In this document: piece by piece, positions 7,236-16,020 of the stretch | How positions within the stretch are numbered: position 1 is the stretch's first letter | Layout of the letters: each line of letters starts with the position of its first letter | Source of the DNA: an uncultured Prevotella sp. | GTDB lineage: Bacteria; Bacteroidota; Bacteroidia; Bacteroidales; Bacteroidaceae | Length of the DNA: 20,307 bases | Direction of reading: 5' to 3' | Assembly (NCBI GenBank): GCA_937916405.1 | Contig: CALFUF010000070.1 | Coordinates: 1 to 20,307, forward strand | Made by a program: the position numbers and the translations under genes | Notes under the pieces: generated by a model | Told to the model about the DNA's origin: nothing | The model's input: only the letters and a program-made list of their open reading frames with translations | Databases searched by the model: none

Positions 7236-7264
7236 GTAATATTGGTAAAGGAATCAGTAATATT
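7236..7264. repeat. GTAATATT direct repeat, 21-bp period, upstream of the DUF362 promoter
   Basis: Identical GTAATATT at 7236-7243 and 7257-7264, 21 bases apart, i.e. two helical turns, so on the same DNA face. They end about 28 bases before the -7 box at 7292. This is the place where an activator or repressor would bind; identity of the protein is unknown. Confidence 0.4.
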
Positions 7265-7291
7265 TTTAGTTGGTATTTCAAATTTTATATG

Positions 7292-7299
7292 TACTTTTG
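7292..7299 (+). promoter_or_regulatory. -7 box (TACTTTTG) for the DUF362-TonB receptor operon
   Basis: TACTTTTG is an exact TAnnTTTG match followed by C. GTTG at 7269-7272 is a near match to a -33 TTTG at 19-base spacing. Predicted leader is about 33 bases to the ATG at 7337. The box lies inside the longer frame open from 7181, which supports the later start. Confidence 0.65.
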
Positions 7300-7336
7300 C
7301 AAACAACATATAAATGACAAGCAATTTAATATACGT

Positions 7337-8296
7337 ATGAGAAAATTATTTGTAACTATCTGCATGATGGCTATGACGATGAGTGTCATGGCACAATCGA
7401 AGGTGTATTTCACCAAGGAGATTACACCTGAGTCTTTAGTAAAAATCCACAAAGCACTTGGTTGCGAGGCTAAAGGACGCGTCGCTGTCAAGATCTCTAC
7501 TGGTGAAGGTGGTAACACACACTATCTGAAGCCTACGCTGATTCGTCAGTTAGTAGACGAGGTGAACGGTACCATCGTTGAGTGTTGTACTGCTTATGGC
7601 GGTTCACGTCAAGACCCAAAGAAACACTGGGAGACGATTCACGACCATGGTTTCGACAGTATCTTCGCCGTTGATATAATGGATGAGTTCCATGACATCC
7701 GCATCCCCATACAGGACAAGAAACACTTAAAGTACGATATCGTCGGTGAGCATCTCGCCAATTACGACTTCATGATTAACCTTGCCCATTTCAAGGGTCA
7801 TGCCATGGGCGGTTTCGGCGGTGTGATGAAGAATGCCTCCATCGGTGTTGCCTCTACTGCCGGCAAGGCATATATCCATACAGCAGGTAAGACTGATGAT
7901 GCCAAGATAGCATGGGGTCCTGACTATCTTGCCGCTGGTAAGACACAAGACCTGTTCCTTGAGTCAATGGCAGCCGCTGCACAAGCTGTTCATAACTATT
8001 TCAATGGACGTGTCATCTACATCAACGTGATGAACAACATGTCTGTTGACTGCGACTGCGACGGTCACCCTGCCAAACCAGAGCTGCAGGATATGGGCAT
8101 CATGGCATCTCTCGACCCTGTTGCTGTTGACCAGGCTTGTCTTGACAAAGTCTTCAACTATCAAGGAAAACCCGGTGATGACAACAAGCCACTGATACAG
8201 CGCATCAATCGTCAGCATGGTACCTACATTACAGACTATGCGGAGAAGATTGGCTTCGGCTCCAAGAAATATGAACTAATCAATATTGACAAGTGA
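7337..8296 (+). CDS. exported DUF362-domain protein
   Basis: A 319-residue protein of the DUF362 family (often labelled putative Fe-S protein). Residues 1-20 (MRKLFVTICMMAMTMSVMAQ) are a signal peptide, so it should act in the periplasm. Family marks are KISTGEGGNTHYLKP (53-66), VECCTAYGGSRQD (81-93), HFKGHAMGGFGGVMKNASIG (151-170), VDCDCDGHP (238-246) and GIMASLDPVAVDQA (254-267). No C-terminal ferredoxin domain is present, unlike many DUF362 proteins; the remaining candidate metal ligands are Cys83, Cys84, Cys239, Cys241 and several His. The frame is open back to 7181, but ATG 7337 follows the promoter and begins the signal peptide. The stop overlaps the GTG start of the TonB-dependent receptor (GTGA), pointing to one operon and a shared task, perhaps handling an imported metal or cofactor. 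The reaction is unknown. Confidence 0.85.
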   Translation: MRKLFVTICMMAMTMSVMAQSKVYFTKEITPESLVKIHKALGCEAKGRVAVKISTGEGGNTHYLKPTLIRQLVDEVNGTIVECCTAYGGSRQDPKKHWETIHDHGFDSIFAVDIMDEFHDIRIPIQDKKHLKYDIVGEHLANYDFMINLAHFKGHAMGGFGGVMKNASIGVASTAGKAYIHTAGKTDDAKIAWGPDYLAAGKTQDLFLESMAAAAQAVHNYFNGRVIYINVMNNMSVDCDCDGHPAKPELQDMGIMASLDPVAVDQACLDKVFNYQGKPGDDNKPLIQRINRQHGTYITDYAEKIGFGSKKYELINIDK

Positions 8297-10170
8297 TAAA
8301 GAGATTTCGACTGGTGCTCGTGGCGATAGCTGCGAGCACGTTTTTGTTTAATGAAAAGCTGTTGGCAGAAGAGGTCAACGATTCTTTGTCATTACAGGAA
8401 GTGGTGGTAACTGGCACCCGAAATGCAGTCGATATACGTCACCTGCCCATGACGGTCACCGTTATCGAACGAGAGAAATTGACCGAGCAGCACCAGACCT
8501 CGGTATTACCCACAGTGATGCAACAGGTTCCGGGTTTGATGGTTACCAGCCGTTCTGTGATGGGTTATGGTGTCTCTACTGGCGCGGCAGGAGGTATTAA
8601 CCTGCGTGGTATAACAGGTGGTGCAGGACAGTTGCTCGTGCTGATAGACGGCCATCCACAATACAACGGTGTTTATGGTCATCCTATCAGTGACAGTTAT
8701 CAGACGCTGATGGCTGATCGTGTGGAAGTGTTGCGTGGTCCAGCCTCTGTGCTCTACGGAAGCAATGCCATGGGTGGTGTGATCAATATCGTCACCCGCT
8801 CTATGCAGAAAGACGGTGTAAATACCAACATCAACCTTGGTGCAGGTAGTTATGGTACTATTCAGGCAGAAGCCTCCAACCAGCTACGCAGTGGTAAGTT
8901 CTCCTCAACCATATCCGCACAGTATAGTCGTACTGACAACCATCGTCCCCGCATGGGATTTGAGCAATATGGAGGATATCTGAAACTGGGATACGACTTC
9001 AATGCTCATTGGAATGCATATGTGGATGCTAATATCACCCACTTCAACAGCAGTTATCCTGGTAAGTTAACAAGTCCTCTATACGATGCAGACCAGTGGA
9101 TCACACGTGGTGTGGTATCTGCCGCTTTGGAGAATCATTACCAACGCACAAGTGGTGCTTTAAGCGTGTATACTAACTTCGGACGCCATAAGATTGACGA
9201 CGGGACAGCAAATCCAGAGGAACCCACCAATCGTTATTTCCGCTCTAAAGATGCCCTGACGGGTATCTCATGGTATCAGAGTGCCCAACTCTTTGAGGGA
9301 AACCGGCTGACTATCGGCGTAGACTATCAGCACATCTATGGTCATGCCTACTATACCTCGAAGCAGACTGGGGAAGTGATGGACACTCCTAACAAGCAAA
9401 GTGGTAAGTCTTATCGCAATGAGATTGCGGGTTATATCGACTTCCGTCAGGACATAGCCACATGGCTGACCATTGACGCCGGACTTCGTCTCGATCACCA
9501 TTCAGTAACAGGAACGGAATGGATACCACAGGCTGGTATTGTCATCCGACCAATGACTACTGGTGAGATCAAGGCTATGGTTAGTAAAGGTTTCCGCAAT
9601 CCTACCATGCGCGAGATGTACCTCTATCCCCCTTCCAATGAGGAACTGGAGCCAGAGCGGTTATGGAATTATGAACTATCATGGAAGCATCGTCTGGGAG
9701 CGTTTAACTACGGTGCCAACCTTTTTTACATAAAGGGTGACAACATGATTCAGACCATAGAACGTAAGAATGTGAATACGGGAAAGATTGAGAACTATGG
9801 CATGGAACTGGAAGCCAATTATCAGATTAACAACCATTGGAACTTGAATACCAACCACTCTCTGCTACACATGGAGCATCCTGTCATTGCCGTACCTACC
9901 TACAAAGGATTTATCGGTGCAAACTACTATTACAATAAATGGACTGTCACCGCTGGTCTCCAATATATCGGTGGACTATACATTGAGGTTGGCGACAATG
10001 AGCAAAAGAAGAACTTTTGCCTGTTGAACGCTTCTGTAAGCTATGCTTTGCTAAAGGGACTCCATCTCTGGGTACGTGGAGAGAACCTCCTAGCACAAAG
10101 TTACGAGATCAACAGTGGTTATCCCATGCCTCGTGCTACCTTCTTGGGAGGTATCAACTGGAACTTCTAA
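8293..10170 (+). CDS. TonB-dependent outer-membrane receptor (BtuB/FepA-like, not SusC-like)
   Basis: A 625-residue active-transport receptor of the outer membrane. N-terminal signal peptide (MIKRFRLVLVAIAASTFLF, cleavage near LLA-EE), a TonB box-like SLQEVVVTG at 33-41, a plug domain to about residue 170 (INLRGITGGAGQLLVLIDG, VEVLRGPASVLYGSNAMGG, VINIVTR), then a 22-strand-type barrel ending in Phe (GGINWNF). It lacks the carboxypeptidase-regulatory N-terminal domain of SusC glycan receptors, so siderophore, heme, cobalamin or metal-complex uptake is more likely than a polysaccharide. Start is the GTG at 8293, overlapping the DUF362 stop by four bases; no other start keeps the signal peptide. 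No SusD, ABC transporter or TonB gene is adjacent, so the ligand cannot be named. A strong hairpin follows at 10183. Confidence 0.93.
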   Translation: MIKRFRLVLVAIAASTFLFNEKLLAEEVNDSLSLQEVVVTGTRNAVDIRHLPMTVTVIEREKLTEQHQTSVLPTVMQQVPGLMVTSRSVMGYGVSTGAAGGINLRGITGGAGQLLVLIDGHPQYNGVYGHPISDSYQTLMADRVEVLRGPASVLYGSNAMGGVINIVTRSMQKDGVNTNINLGAGSYGTIQAEASNQLRSGKFSSTISAQYSRTDNHRPRMGFEQYGGYLKLGYDFNAHWNAYVDANITHFNSSYPGKLTSPLYDADQWITRGVVSAALENHYQRTSGALSVYTNFGRHKIDDGTANPEEPTNRYFRSKDALTGISWYQSAQLFEGNRLTIGVDYQHIYGHAYYTSKQTGEVMDTPNKQSGKSYRNEIAGYIDFRQDIATWLTIDAGLRLDHHSVTGTEWIPQAGIVIRPMTTGEIKAMVSKGFRNPTMREMYLYPPSNEELEPERLWNYELSWKHRLGAFNYGANLFYIKGDNMIQTIERKNVNTGKIENYGMELEANYQINNHWNLNTNHSLLHMEHPVIAVPTYKGFIGANYYYNKWTVTAGLQYIGGLYIEVGDNEQKKNFCLLNASVSYALLKGLHLWVRGENLLAQSYEINSGYPMPRATFLGGINWNF

Positions 10171-10182
10171 TTTCCCTGATAC

Positions 10183-10222
10183 AAAAAGAGAGGGTGCATT
10201 CTGACGTGCACCCTCTCTTTTT
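10183..10222. terminator. bidirectional terminator between the TonB receptor and nuoN
   Basis: A perfect 16-bp stem, AAAAAGAGAGGGTGCA (10183-10198) and its complement (10207-10222), with an 8-base loop TTCTGACG. The A-run on one side and T-run on the other give a U-tract in both directions, so it can end both convergent units. It is 12 bases after the receptor stop and about 20 bases beyond the nuoN stop. Confidence 0.93.
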
Positions 10223-10241
10223 ATTTGATGTTGATACCTTA

Positions 10242-11696
10242 TTATATAATGGAGGCATTATACAACCAGTCGTATATGCAAGAGCAAACACCAAAGAGTA
10301 CGATGCCTGCCGTGCAAACCGCAAGGGCAAGACGGGTATAACTATCTGTCGTGAAAGTGGGCAACGGATTCTCTGACGACTTGATATACATCGCCTTTAC
10401 AATCAGCAGATAGTAGTAGAGTGACACTACGGTGTTGATCAATGCGATGAAAACAACGAAATATGCCCAGAAGGAACCCTGCTGCGCTGCTGCCATGAAG
10501 ACGAAGAACTTCGAGAACATACCAGCAAACGGAGGAATACCTGCCAAAGAGAACAAAGCAAGTGTCATCAGGAAGGCAAGCTTCGGATTGGTCTGATAGA
10601 GTCCATCATAACTCCTCATCATCGTCGTACCACCATTATTCTGCTCGACGGTTGAGATCACCGTGAAGACAGCCATATTGGCAACGACATACACTAAAAT
10701 ATAATACATCAGCGCTGCCATACCAGCCTGACTACTTCCTATCACGGCAAGCATGATATAACCTGCCTGTGAGATAGAACTGAATGCCATGAAGCGCTTC
10801 AACTCCTTCTGACGGATAGCAAAGAGGTTGGCAATGGTGATACTCAGAACAATAACGATATAAAGCATATACTCCCAATACTCGGTAAGCGGAGCAAACA
10901 CTTTCATCAGGATAGTCATCAACGCAAAGGCTGCGGCACCCTTAGAAACAACACTCAGATAACCTGTAACGGGTGTGGGAGCTCCCTCGTAGGTGTCTGC
11001 TGTCCAGAAATGGAAAGGCACGAGTGAGAGCTTAAAGCCAAGTCCGCTGAAAAAGAACACTAATCCCATAATGAGCATTGGCACTTGACTCTTATATTGA
11101 GCAAAGAAAGCAATGCGCTGCATCACATCATCAAAATAGAGTGTACCCGTTGAGCCATAGATAAATGAGATACCATATAACATCACAGCACTTGAGAAGG
11201 TGGCAGTGATAATATATTTGGCTGCACCTTCTGAAGAGTTCTTCTTCATCTTATCGAAGGCGACAAGACATGCCATCGGCACACTTGCCATCTCCAATCC
11301 GAGGAAGAACATCAGAAAATTGCCACTTGACACCATCATAAACATACCCAGCAAAGTGGAGACTACTAATTCGTAGAACTCACCTACCCGCTTGCTAGCC
11401 TCATTCTTCAACCAAGGCTGAGCCATGATAATTACCACCAAAGCTCCTGCGGTCAGAATTACCTTCATCACATTAGCAGCTTGTGTTGATACATACATAC
11501 CGCCAAAGGCTACTGAAGGAACAGCCAACGCACATGCCACCAACTGGGCACACATCAACAGAGGAACAAAGACACCCATCGTCTTCACCTTAACATCTCT
11601 TTCCCTACTGCACATCATGTCAGCAAAGAACACAAGAATCAGAATCACTACGAGGGTTGCCTCGGGAATCATATGTAAGAATTGTCCGTAATTCAT
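10242..11696 (-). CDS. nuoN: NADH-quinone oxidoreductase (complex I) subunit N
   Basis: Antiporter-like inner-membrane subunit of the proton-pumping arm of complex I, 484 residues with about 14 membrane helices. FFLGLEMASVPMACL carries the helix 5 Glu (E135) and GLGFKLSLVPFHFWTADTYEGAPTPVTGYLS carries the helix 7 Lys and helix 8 region typical of NuoN. Start ATG 11696 has a strong AAGGAGG eight bases upstream. Last gene of the nuo operon, followed by the bidirectional terminator. The nuoE/F/G genes are absent after it. Confidence 0.96.
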   Translation of the reverse strand: MNYGQFLHMIPEATLVVILILVFFADMMCSRERDVKVKTMGVFVPLLMCAQLVACALAVPSVAFGGMYVSTQAANVMKVILTAGALVVIIMAQPWLKNEASKRVGEFYELVVSTLLGMFMMVSSGNFLMFFLGLEMASVPMACLVAFDKMKKNSSEGAAKYIITATFSSAVMLYGISFIYGSTGTLYFDDVMQRIAFFAQYKSQVPMLIMGLVFFFSGLGFKLSLVPFHFWTADTYEGAPTPVTGYLSVVSKGAAAFALMTILMKVFAPLTEYWEYMLYIVIVLSITIANLFAIRQKELKRFMAFSSISQAGYIMLAVIGSSQAGMAALMYYILVYVVANMAVFTVISTVEQNNGGTTMMRSYDGLYQTNPKLAFLMTLALFSLAGIPPFAGMFSKFFVFMAAAQQGSFWAYFVVFIALINTVVSLYYYLLIVKAMYIKSSENPLPTFTTDSYTRLALAVCTAGIVLFGVCSCIYDWLYNASII

Positions 11697-11704
11697 AACT
11701 TTAA

Positions 11705-11711
11705 CCTCCTT
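11705..11711 (-). promoter_or_regulatory. strong Shine-Dalgarno sequence of nuoN
   Basis: AAGGAGG, eight bases before ATG 11696. Classical ribosome sites are uncommon in this phylum and are missing before most other genes of the window, yet nuoB, nuoCD and nuoK have them too. It confirms the nuoN start. Confidence 0.75.
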
Positions 11712-11713
11712 TT

Positions 11714-13195
11714 TTAAATGATGTTAGCCAAAATGGGACCTACTGCATCAGAGATAACGTTGCTTGCCCATAAGGGGAACAGACCGAGACCTGCTACACA
11801 AGCAATGAGGCAGATTACTGCAACACGCTCATCCCATGTGGCATCTGTTAGCTCCAGATAATGCTTATTCTTTACCTCGCCATAGAGAATCTTACCTACC
11901 ACACGGAGGATATAGACCGCCGTTACTACGATAGAAGTACAAGCAATAATGGTGGCAACACGATGGAATGTATCAGAATTCTCAAAAGAACCTACAAAAA
12001 TCGTCATCTCAGCAATGAAACCAGAGAAACCTGGCAAACCGAGGTTGGCAAGACCTGCCACCACGTAACCTACGGCAAGGAATGGCATAATCTTCATCAG
12101 ACCATCCAAGTAACGGATATCACGAGTATGGGTACGACCATAGATCATACCGATGAGGGCAAAGAAGAGTGCCGTCATCAGACCGTGAGACAACATCTGC
12201 AAGATAGCGCCAGTACACGATGTCTTGGTCATCATCAACAAGGCAAAAAGAACCAGACCACAGTGTGAGACAGAAGAATAGGCATTGATATATTTCAAGT
12301 CTGTCTGTACACATGCAGAAAAAGCACCATACACCACAGAGATGGTCGTCAGAATCAGGAATATCCAAGCCAACTCATTAGCAGCATCCGGTAACAGATA
12401 CATAGCTACACGGAAACAGCCGTAGCCTCCCAGTTTCATCAACACACCAGCATGCAACATAGATACTGCTGTTGGCGCTGAAGCATGACCATCAGGAGAC
12501 CATGTATGGAAGGGGAACAAAGCACCTAACACACCGAAACCGATGAAGATAAAGGGGAAAAACACCTTCTGTGTCTCAACTGGGATATTATGCATGGCGG
12601 CAATCTCATTGACATTCATTGTCGTGGCACCACTATAATAATAGATGCCCAGAATACCGAGAATCAACAATGCAGAACCTCCCATCAACATCAGAGTCAG
12701 CTTCATAGCCGCATACTCCTTATTACCACTACCCCACACACCAATCAATAAGTACATAGGTATCAACGCTACCTCGTAGAACATGAACATCGTGAACATG
12801 TCGGTGCAGATGAAGAATCCATACACACCTGTAGAGAGGAGAGTAAACCAAAGGAAATACTCCTTCGTCATCGGCTTCAACTGCCAAGAGGCGAACGTTC
12901 CTGTGAATACGATAATACTCGACAACAGCAGCATCACCACCGAGATACCATCAACACCAACCGAATAGGCAATGTTCAATGGTTTGAACCAAGGCGTGGA
13001 TGCAGCCAACAGCATCACATCAGTATTGCCCGCCGCACGCTGCTGGATGAAATAGATGGTCAGCCATATAGACAGGGCAAGCAAGCACGAGGCACCAGCC
13101 ACCATCACGCCACGCACCTGATGAAGGTTCTTGGCTAGCCAAAGACCTAACAACATCAGGGCTGGAATGCAAACAAATAAACTTAATATATTCAT
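11714..13195 (-). CDS. nuoM: NADH-quinone oxidoreductase (complex I) subunit M
   Basis: Antiporter-like inner-membrane subunit of the complex I pumping arm, 493 residues with about 14 helices. FYEVALIPMYLLIGVWG holds the conserved helix 5 Glu (E141), and FPFHTWSPDGHASAPTAVSMLHAGVLMKLGGYG is the discontinuous helix region of NuoM. Start ATG 13195 lies 25 bases after the nuoL stop; a palindrome (13213-13225) spans that stop. Stop TAA is 17 bases from nuoN. No Shine-Dalgarno match is seen, unlike nuoN. Confidence 0.96.
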   Translation of the reverse strand: MNILSLFVCIPALMLLGLWLAKNLHQVRGVMVAGASCLLALSIWLTIYFIQQRAAGNTDVMLLAASTPWFKPLNIAYSVGVDGISVVMLLLSSIIVFTGTFASWQLKPMTKEYFLWFTLLSTGVYGFFICTDMFTMFMFYEVALIPMYLLIGVWGSGNKEYAAMKLTLMLMGGSALLILGILGIYYYSGATTMNVNEIAAMHNIPVETQKVFFPFIFIGFGVLGALFPFHTWSPDGHASAPTAVSMLHAGVLMKLGGYGCFRVAMYLLPDAANELAWIFLILTTISVVYGAFSACVQTDLKYINAYSSVSHCGLVLFALLMMTKTSCTGAILQMLSHGLMTALFFALIGMIYGRTHTRDIRYLDGLMKIMPFLAVGYVVAGLANLGLPGFSGFIAEMTIFVGSFENSDTFHRVATIIACTSIVVTAVYILRVVGKILYGEVKNKHYLELTDATWDERVAVICLIACVAGLGLFPLWASNVISDAVGPILANII

Positions 13196-13212
13196 TTTCG
13201 ATATTTCTTTTT

Positions 13213-13225
13213 TATAGTGACTATA
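13213..13225. repeat. TATAGTNACTATA palindrome at the nuoL-nuoM junction
   Basis: TATAGTGACTATA on the plus strand, perfect 6-base arms around one base. On the coding strand it encloses the nuoL TAG stop (13223-13221). The same 13-base motif, with A/T at the centre, occurs twice at the nuoH-nuoI junction. Confidence 0.7.
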
Positions 13226-15185
13226 TTGCCAATAGGATTAAAGTTAATGCGACTGTGCCTGTCAGGAACCATACAGCATAATGACGCACATCACCACTCT
13301 GCCAAGGACGGATAGACTCACCTGCCTCATTGGCTCCCCATGCAAGGAAGTTGAAGGTGCCGTCAACAACATGACGGTCAAACCATGCAATGGGTGTAGA
13401 GACACAACGGAAGATAATACGGTGAGTGACATACTGCCATATCTCATCTTGATAGAAACGCTTGTAGGCTGCCTGATGCAACTTCGGGAACGTCTTGTAC
13501 AGACGGTCGGCGATGGGCTGACTCTCACCTTTATAGATATAGGTGGCGAGACAGATAGAGCAGACAGCGATCACAATAGAGGTGGCAGCCACACTCCAGT
13601 CGAGGTGGATGTCATAGGCTTGACCACTGGCGGAGACGAGATGTCCGAAAGGCAGGAAACCACACAGACAGGTCACTACCGACAGGAAGATGAGCGGGAA
13701 TGTCATCGTCCAAGGTGCCTCGTGCGGGGTGTGATGCTCATGAGCCTCCTTATTCTCCGTACCCCAGAAGATACCGTAGTACAGACGGAACATATAGAAG
13801 GCGGTCATAGCGGCGACACCTGTCATGATCCATCCGCAAACGGGACTGTAGTGCATACATGCCGTCAGGATCTCGTCCTTCGAGAAGAAGCCAGAGAAGG
13901 GAGGAATACCGGCAATCGCCAGACAGGAGATCAGGAAGGTGATATGGGTAATAGGCATATACTTACGCAAGCCACCCATCATCGACATCTCATTGCTATG
14001 TACGGCATGGATGATACAACCAGCACCCAAGAACAGACATGCCTTGAACATGGCATGAGTAAACAGATGGAACATACCTGCCATGAAACCTAACTGAGCA
14101 TGGTTGTCGAGCACAGACTCATGACCTGGAAGAGAAACGCCAAGAGCAACCATCATAAATGCAATCTGTGAAATGGTTGAGAAAGCAAGCACACGTTTGA
14201 TATCACTCTGGGCACAGGCAACTGCCGCTGCATAGAAAGCGGTGAACACACCTACCCATACCACAATGCTCAACTGTGGCTGAGCATATTCAATCCACAA
14301 GGGGAACATACGGGCGATCTGGAAGACACCTGCAACCACCATCGTTGCTGCATGAATAAGTGCACTGACAGGTGTCGGACCTTCCATGGCATCTGGCAAC
14401 CAGATATGCAATGGGAACATGGCACTCTTACCTGCACCACCAATAAACATCAGGACCAAGGCGGTGGGCAAGATAAATCCACCTGCGGCTATAGCTTTCG
14501 CCGCATTGCCCTCGATAAACGGAGTCGTTCCTACTCCCATCTGGATATCTCCTGCAAAGGAGAAACTGAACGAGTCAGTATAATAACCAAAAAGCAGAAT
14601 ACCAATGAGGAAGAACATATCCGCAAAACGTGTCACTATGAAAGCCTTCTTAGAAGCCGCAATAGCTGGTTTCAAAGGATAGTAGAATCCTATCAGCAGA
14701 TAAGAGGATACGCCTACCAACTCCCAGAACGTGTACATCTGGAAGATGTTTGTGGCAACCACCAATCCCAACATAGACATCGTGAAGAGGCTCAGGAACG
14801 CATAGTAACGCTGGAAACCTTTCTCACCGTGCATATAACCGAAAGAATAAATATGCACCATCAATGAGACAGTCGAAATGACAATGAGCATCATTACCGA
14901 GATGGGATCCAAGAGGATCCCCATATCAAAATGCAGATTGCCCAACGGTAACCATGTGAAATTATAAGGAACTACAGTAGCGAAAGTACCATCAGCAAGA
15001 CGATCAGCCCCAAAATAGGAGAATGCCGTCAAGTATGACAATACCGTTACCAGTCCCAACGATGTTGTACCAATAAGACCTGCTGTCTTATGGGACATCT
15101 TCATACCAACCAACGCAAGTATCACAAACGAAAGCGCAGGCAGTAGAAGGATTAGAAATGAATAACTATATATCTCCATAACCAT
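13221..15185 (-). CDS. nuoL: NADH-quinone oxidoreductase (complex I) subunit L
   Basis: Largest antiporter-like subunit at the far end of the complex I membrane arm, 654 residues. MYTFWELVGVSSYLLIGFYY has the helix 5 Glu (E155). GGAGKSAMFPLHIWLPDAME and GPTPVSALIHAATM contain the key Lys (K253) and His (H260). The C terminus has the long region after the core helices that forms the lateral helix in the family. Start ATG 15185 directly follows the nuoK TAA; an in-frame ATG two codons later is an alternative. Ends with TAG, one of only two TAG stops among the nuo genes, both inside the TATAGTNACTATA palindrome. Confidence 0.97.
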   Translation of the reverse strand: MVMEIYSYSFLILLLPALSFVILALVGMKMSHKTAGLIGTTSLGLVTVLSYLTAFSYFGADRLADGTFATVVPYNFTWLPLGNLHFDMGILLDPISVMMLIVISTVSLMVHIYSFGYMHGEKGFQRYYAFLSLFTMSMLGLVVATNIFQMYTFWELVGVSSYLLIGFYYPLKPAIAASKKAFIVTRFADMFFLIGILLFGYYTDSFSFSFAGDIQMGVGTTPFIEGNAAKAIAAGGFILPTALVLMFIGGAGKSAMFPLHIWLPDAMEGPTPVSALIHAATMVVAGVFQIARMFPLWIEYAQPQLSIVVWVGVFTAFYAAAVACAQSDIKRVLAFSTISQIAFMMVALGVSLPGHESVLDNHAQLGFMAGMFHLFTHAMFKACLFLGAGCIIHAVHSNEMSMMGGLRKYMPITHITFLISCLAIAGIPPFSGFFSKDEILTACMHYSPVCGWIMTGVAAMTAFYMFRLYYGIFWGTENKEAHEHHTPHEAPWTMTFPLIFLSVVTCLCGFLPFGHLVSASGQAYDIHLDWSVAATSIVIAVCSICLATYIYKGESQPIADRLYKTFPKLHQAAYKRFYQDEIWQYVTHRIIFRCVSTPIAWFDRHVVDGTFNFLAWGANEAGESIRPWQSGDVRHYAVWFLTGTVALTLILLAI

Positions 15186-15494
15186 TTACCATTTCATATT
15201 CTTAATACTGTCAACGGTATCGCTCTTGAAATTACGATATACATTGATGATAATTGCAATAGCTACAGCACACTCAGCTGCACATACTCCGATAGCGAAG
15301 AGTGTCATAAACATACCCTCCAAAGAGCCAGGATAGAGCAGACGATTGAATGCGGCAAAATTGATATCAACGGCATTGAGTACCAACTCAACAGAAATGA
15401 GCATGGCAATCAAATTACGACGGGTAATAAAGCCGAAAACACCAATGAAGAACAGTAGTGCACTCAGCACATAATAACATTCTACAGGTACCAT
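15186..15494 (-). CDS. nuoK: NADH-quinone oxidoreductase (complex I) subunit K
   Basis: Small three-helix inner-membrane subunit that carries part of the proton path in complex I; 102 residues, normal for the family. SVELVLNAVDINFAAFNRL has the conserved Glu36, and CAAECAVAIAI has the second buried Glu (E74; equivalent to E72 in E. coli). The ATG shares one base with the nuoJ TAA (TAATG), and AGGAGGAG eight bases upstream within nuoJ gives a strong ribosome site. nuoL starts right after its stop. Confidence 0.97.
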   Translation of the reverse strand: MVPVECYYVLSALLFFIGVFGFITRRNLIAMLISVELVLNAVDINFAAFNRLLYPGSLEGMFMTLFAIGVCAAECAVAIAIIINVYRNFKSDTVDSIKNMKW

Positions 15495-16015
15495 TATTCG
15501 TTCTCCTCCTTTCTTGCGATTACTAAGCCACCGATGATACAGGCAAGCAAGAATAAGGAGATAAACTCAAAGGGAAGAATATATTGATACTTATCCGCCC
15601 CTACAAGAGCCATACCAATCTTTTTCATCGGTATCTCCTCATCTGGTGTTGCCATAGCAACATACATGAACTTATTCTTCAATAAAACTAATATTACAAC
15701 TGCACAACCTATTAAGCTTAACAAACCTCCCCAGATAGCACGAGATAATTTGACATGCTCAATGAGTCCCTGCAGTGTGCGCTTGCTTACTAACTGTATA
15801 GCGAAAACGAATATCATCGTGACACCTCCAGCATAGACAGCAATCTGAGCTGCACCTAAATAGGTATAATCAAGCAGGAAGTAAAGACCTGCCACACCTA
15901 AGAGCACAAACAACATGAAAGTTGCGGCTCGCATGATTCGCGTCGTCATCACGCACATCAGTGCAGATGCGATGATAACGACTGCGAGGATGCAAAACAT
16001 AACTAAATTTGCCAT
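15494..16015 (-). CDS. nuoJ: NADH-quinone oxidoreductase (complex I) subunit J
   Basis: Five-helix inner-membrane subunit of complex I linking the quinone site to the pumping arm; 173 residues. The helix 3 region YLGAAQIAVYAGGVTMIFVFAIQLVS is the diagnostic pi-bulge stretch of the family. The C-terminal helix ISLFLLACIIGGLVIARK is also typical. It begins five bases after the nuoI stop, with GGA just before the ATG, and overlaps nuoK by one base. Confidence 0.95.
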   Translation of the reverse strand: MANLVMFCILAVVIIASALMCVMTTRIMRAATFMLFVLLGVAGLYFLLDYTYLGAAQIAVYAGGVTMIFVFAIQLVSKRTLQGLIEHVKLSRAIWGGLLSLIGCAVVILVLLKNKFMYVAMATPDEEIPMKKIGMALVGADKYQYILPFEFISLFLLACIIGGLVIARKEENE

Positions 16016-16020
16016 AGTCC

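Noticed and set aside
7181..7336. N-terminal extension of the DUF362 gene by 52 codons
   Set aside because: The extension would bury the signal peptide and contains the -7 box at 7292, so translation most likely starts at 7337.
13281..14093. 270-codon plus-strand frame antisense to nuoL
   Set aside because: Thr/Gly/Asp/His-rich mirror of membrane-helix codons; nuoL on the other strand is certain.
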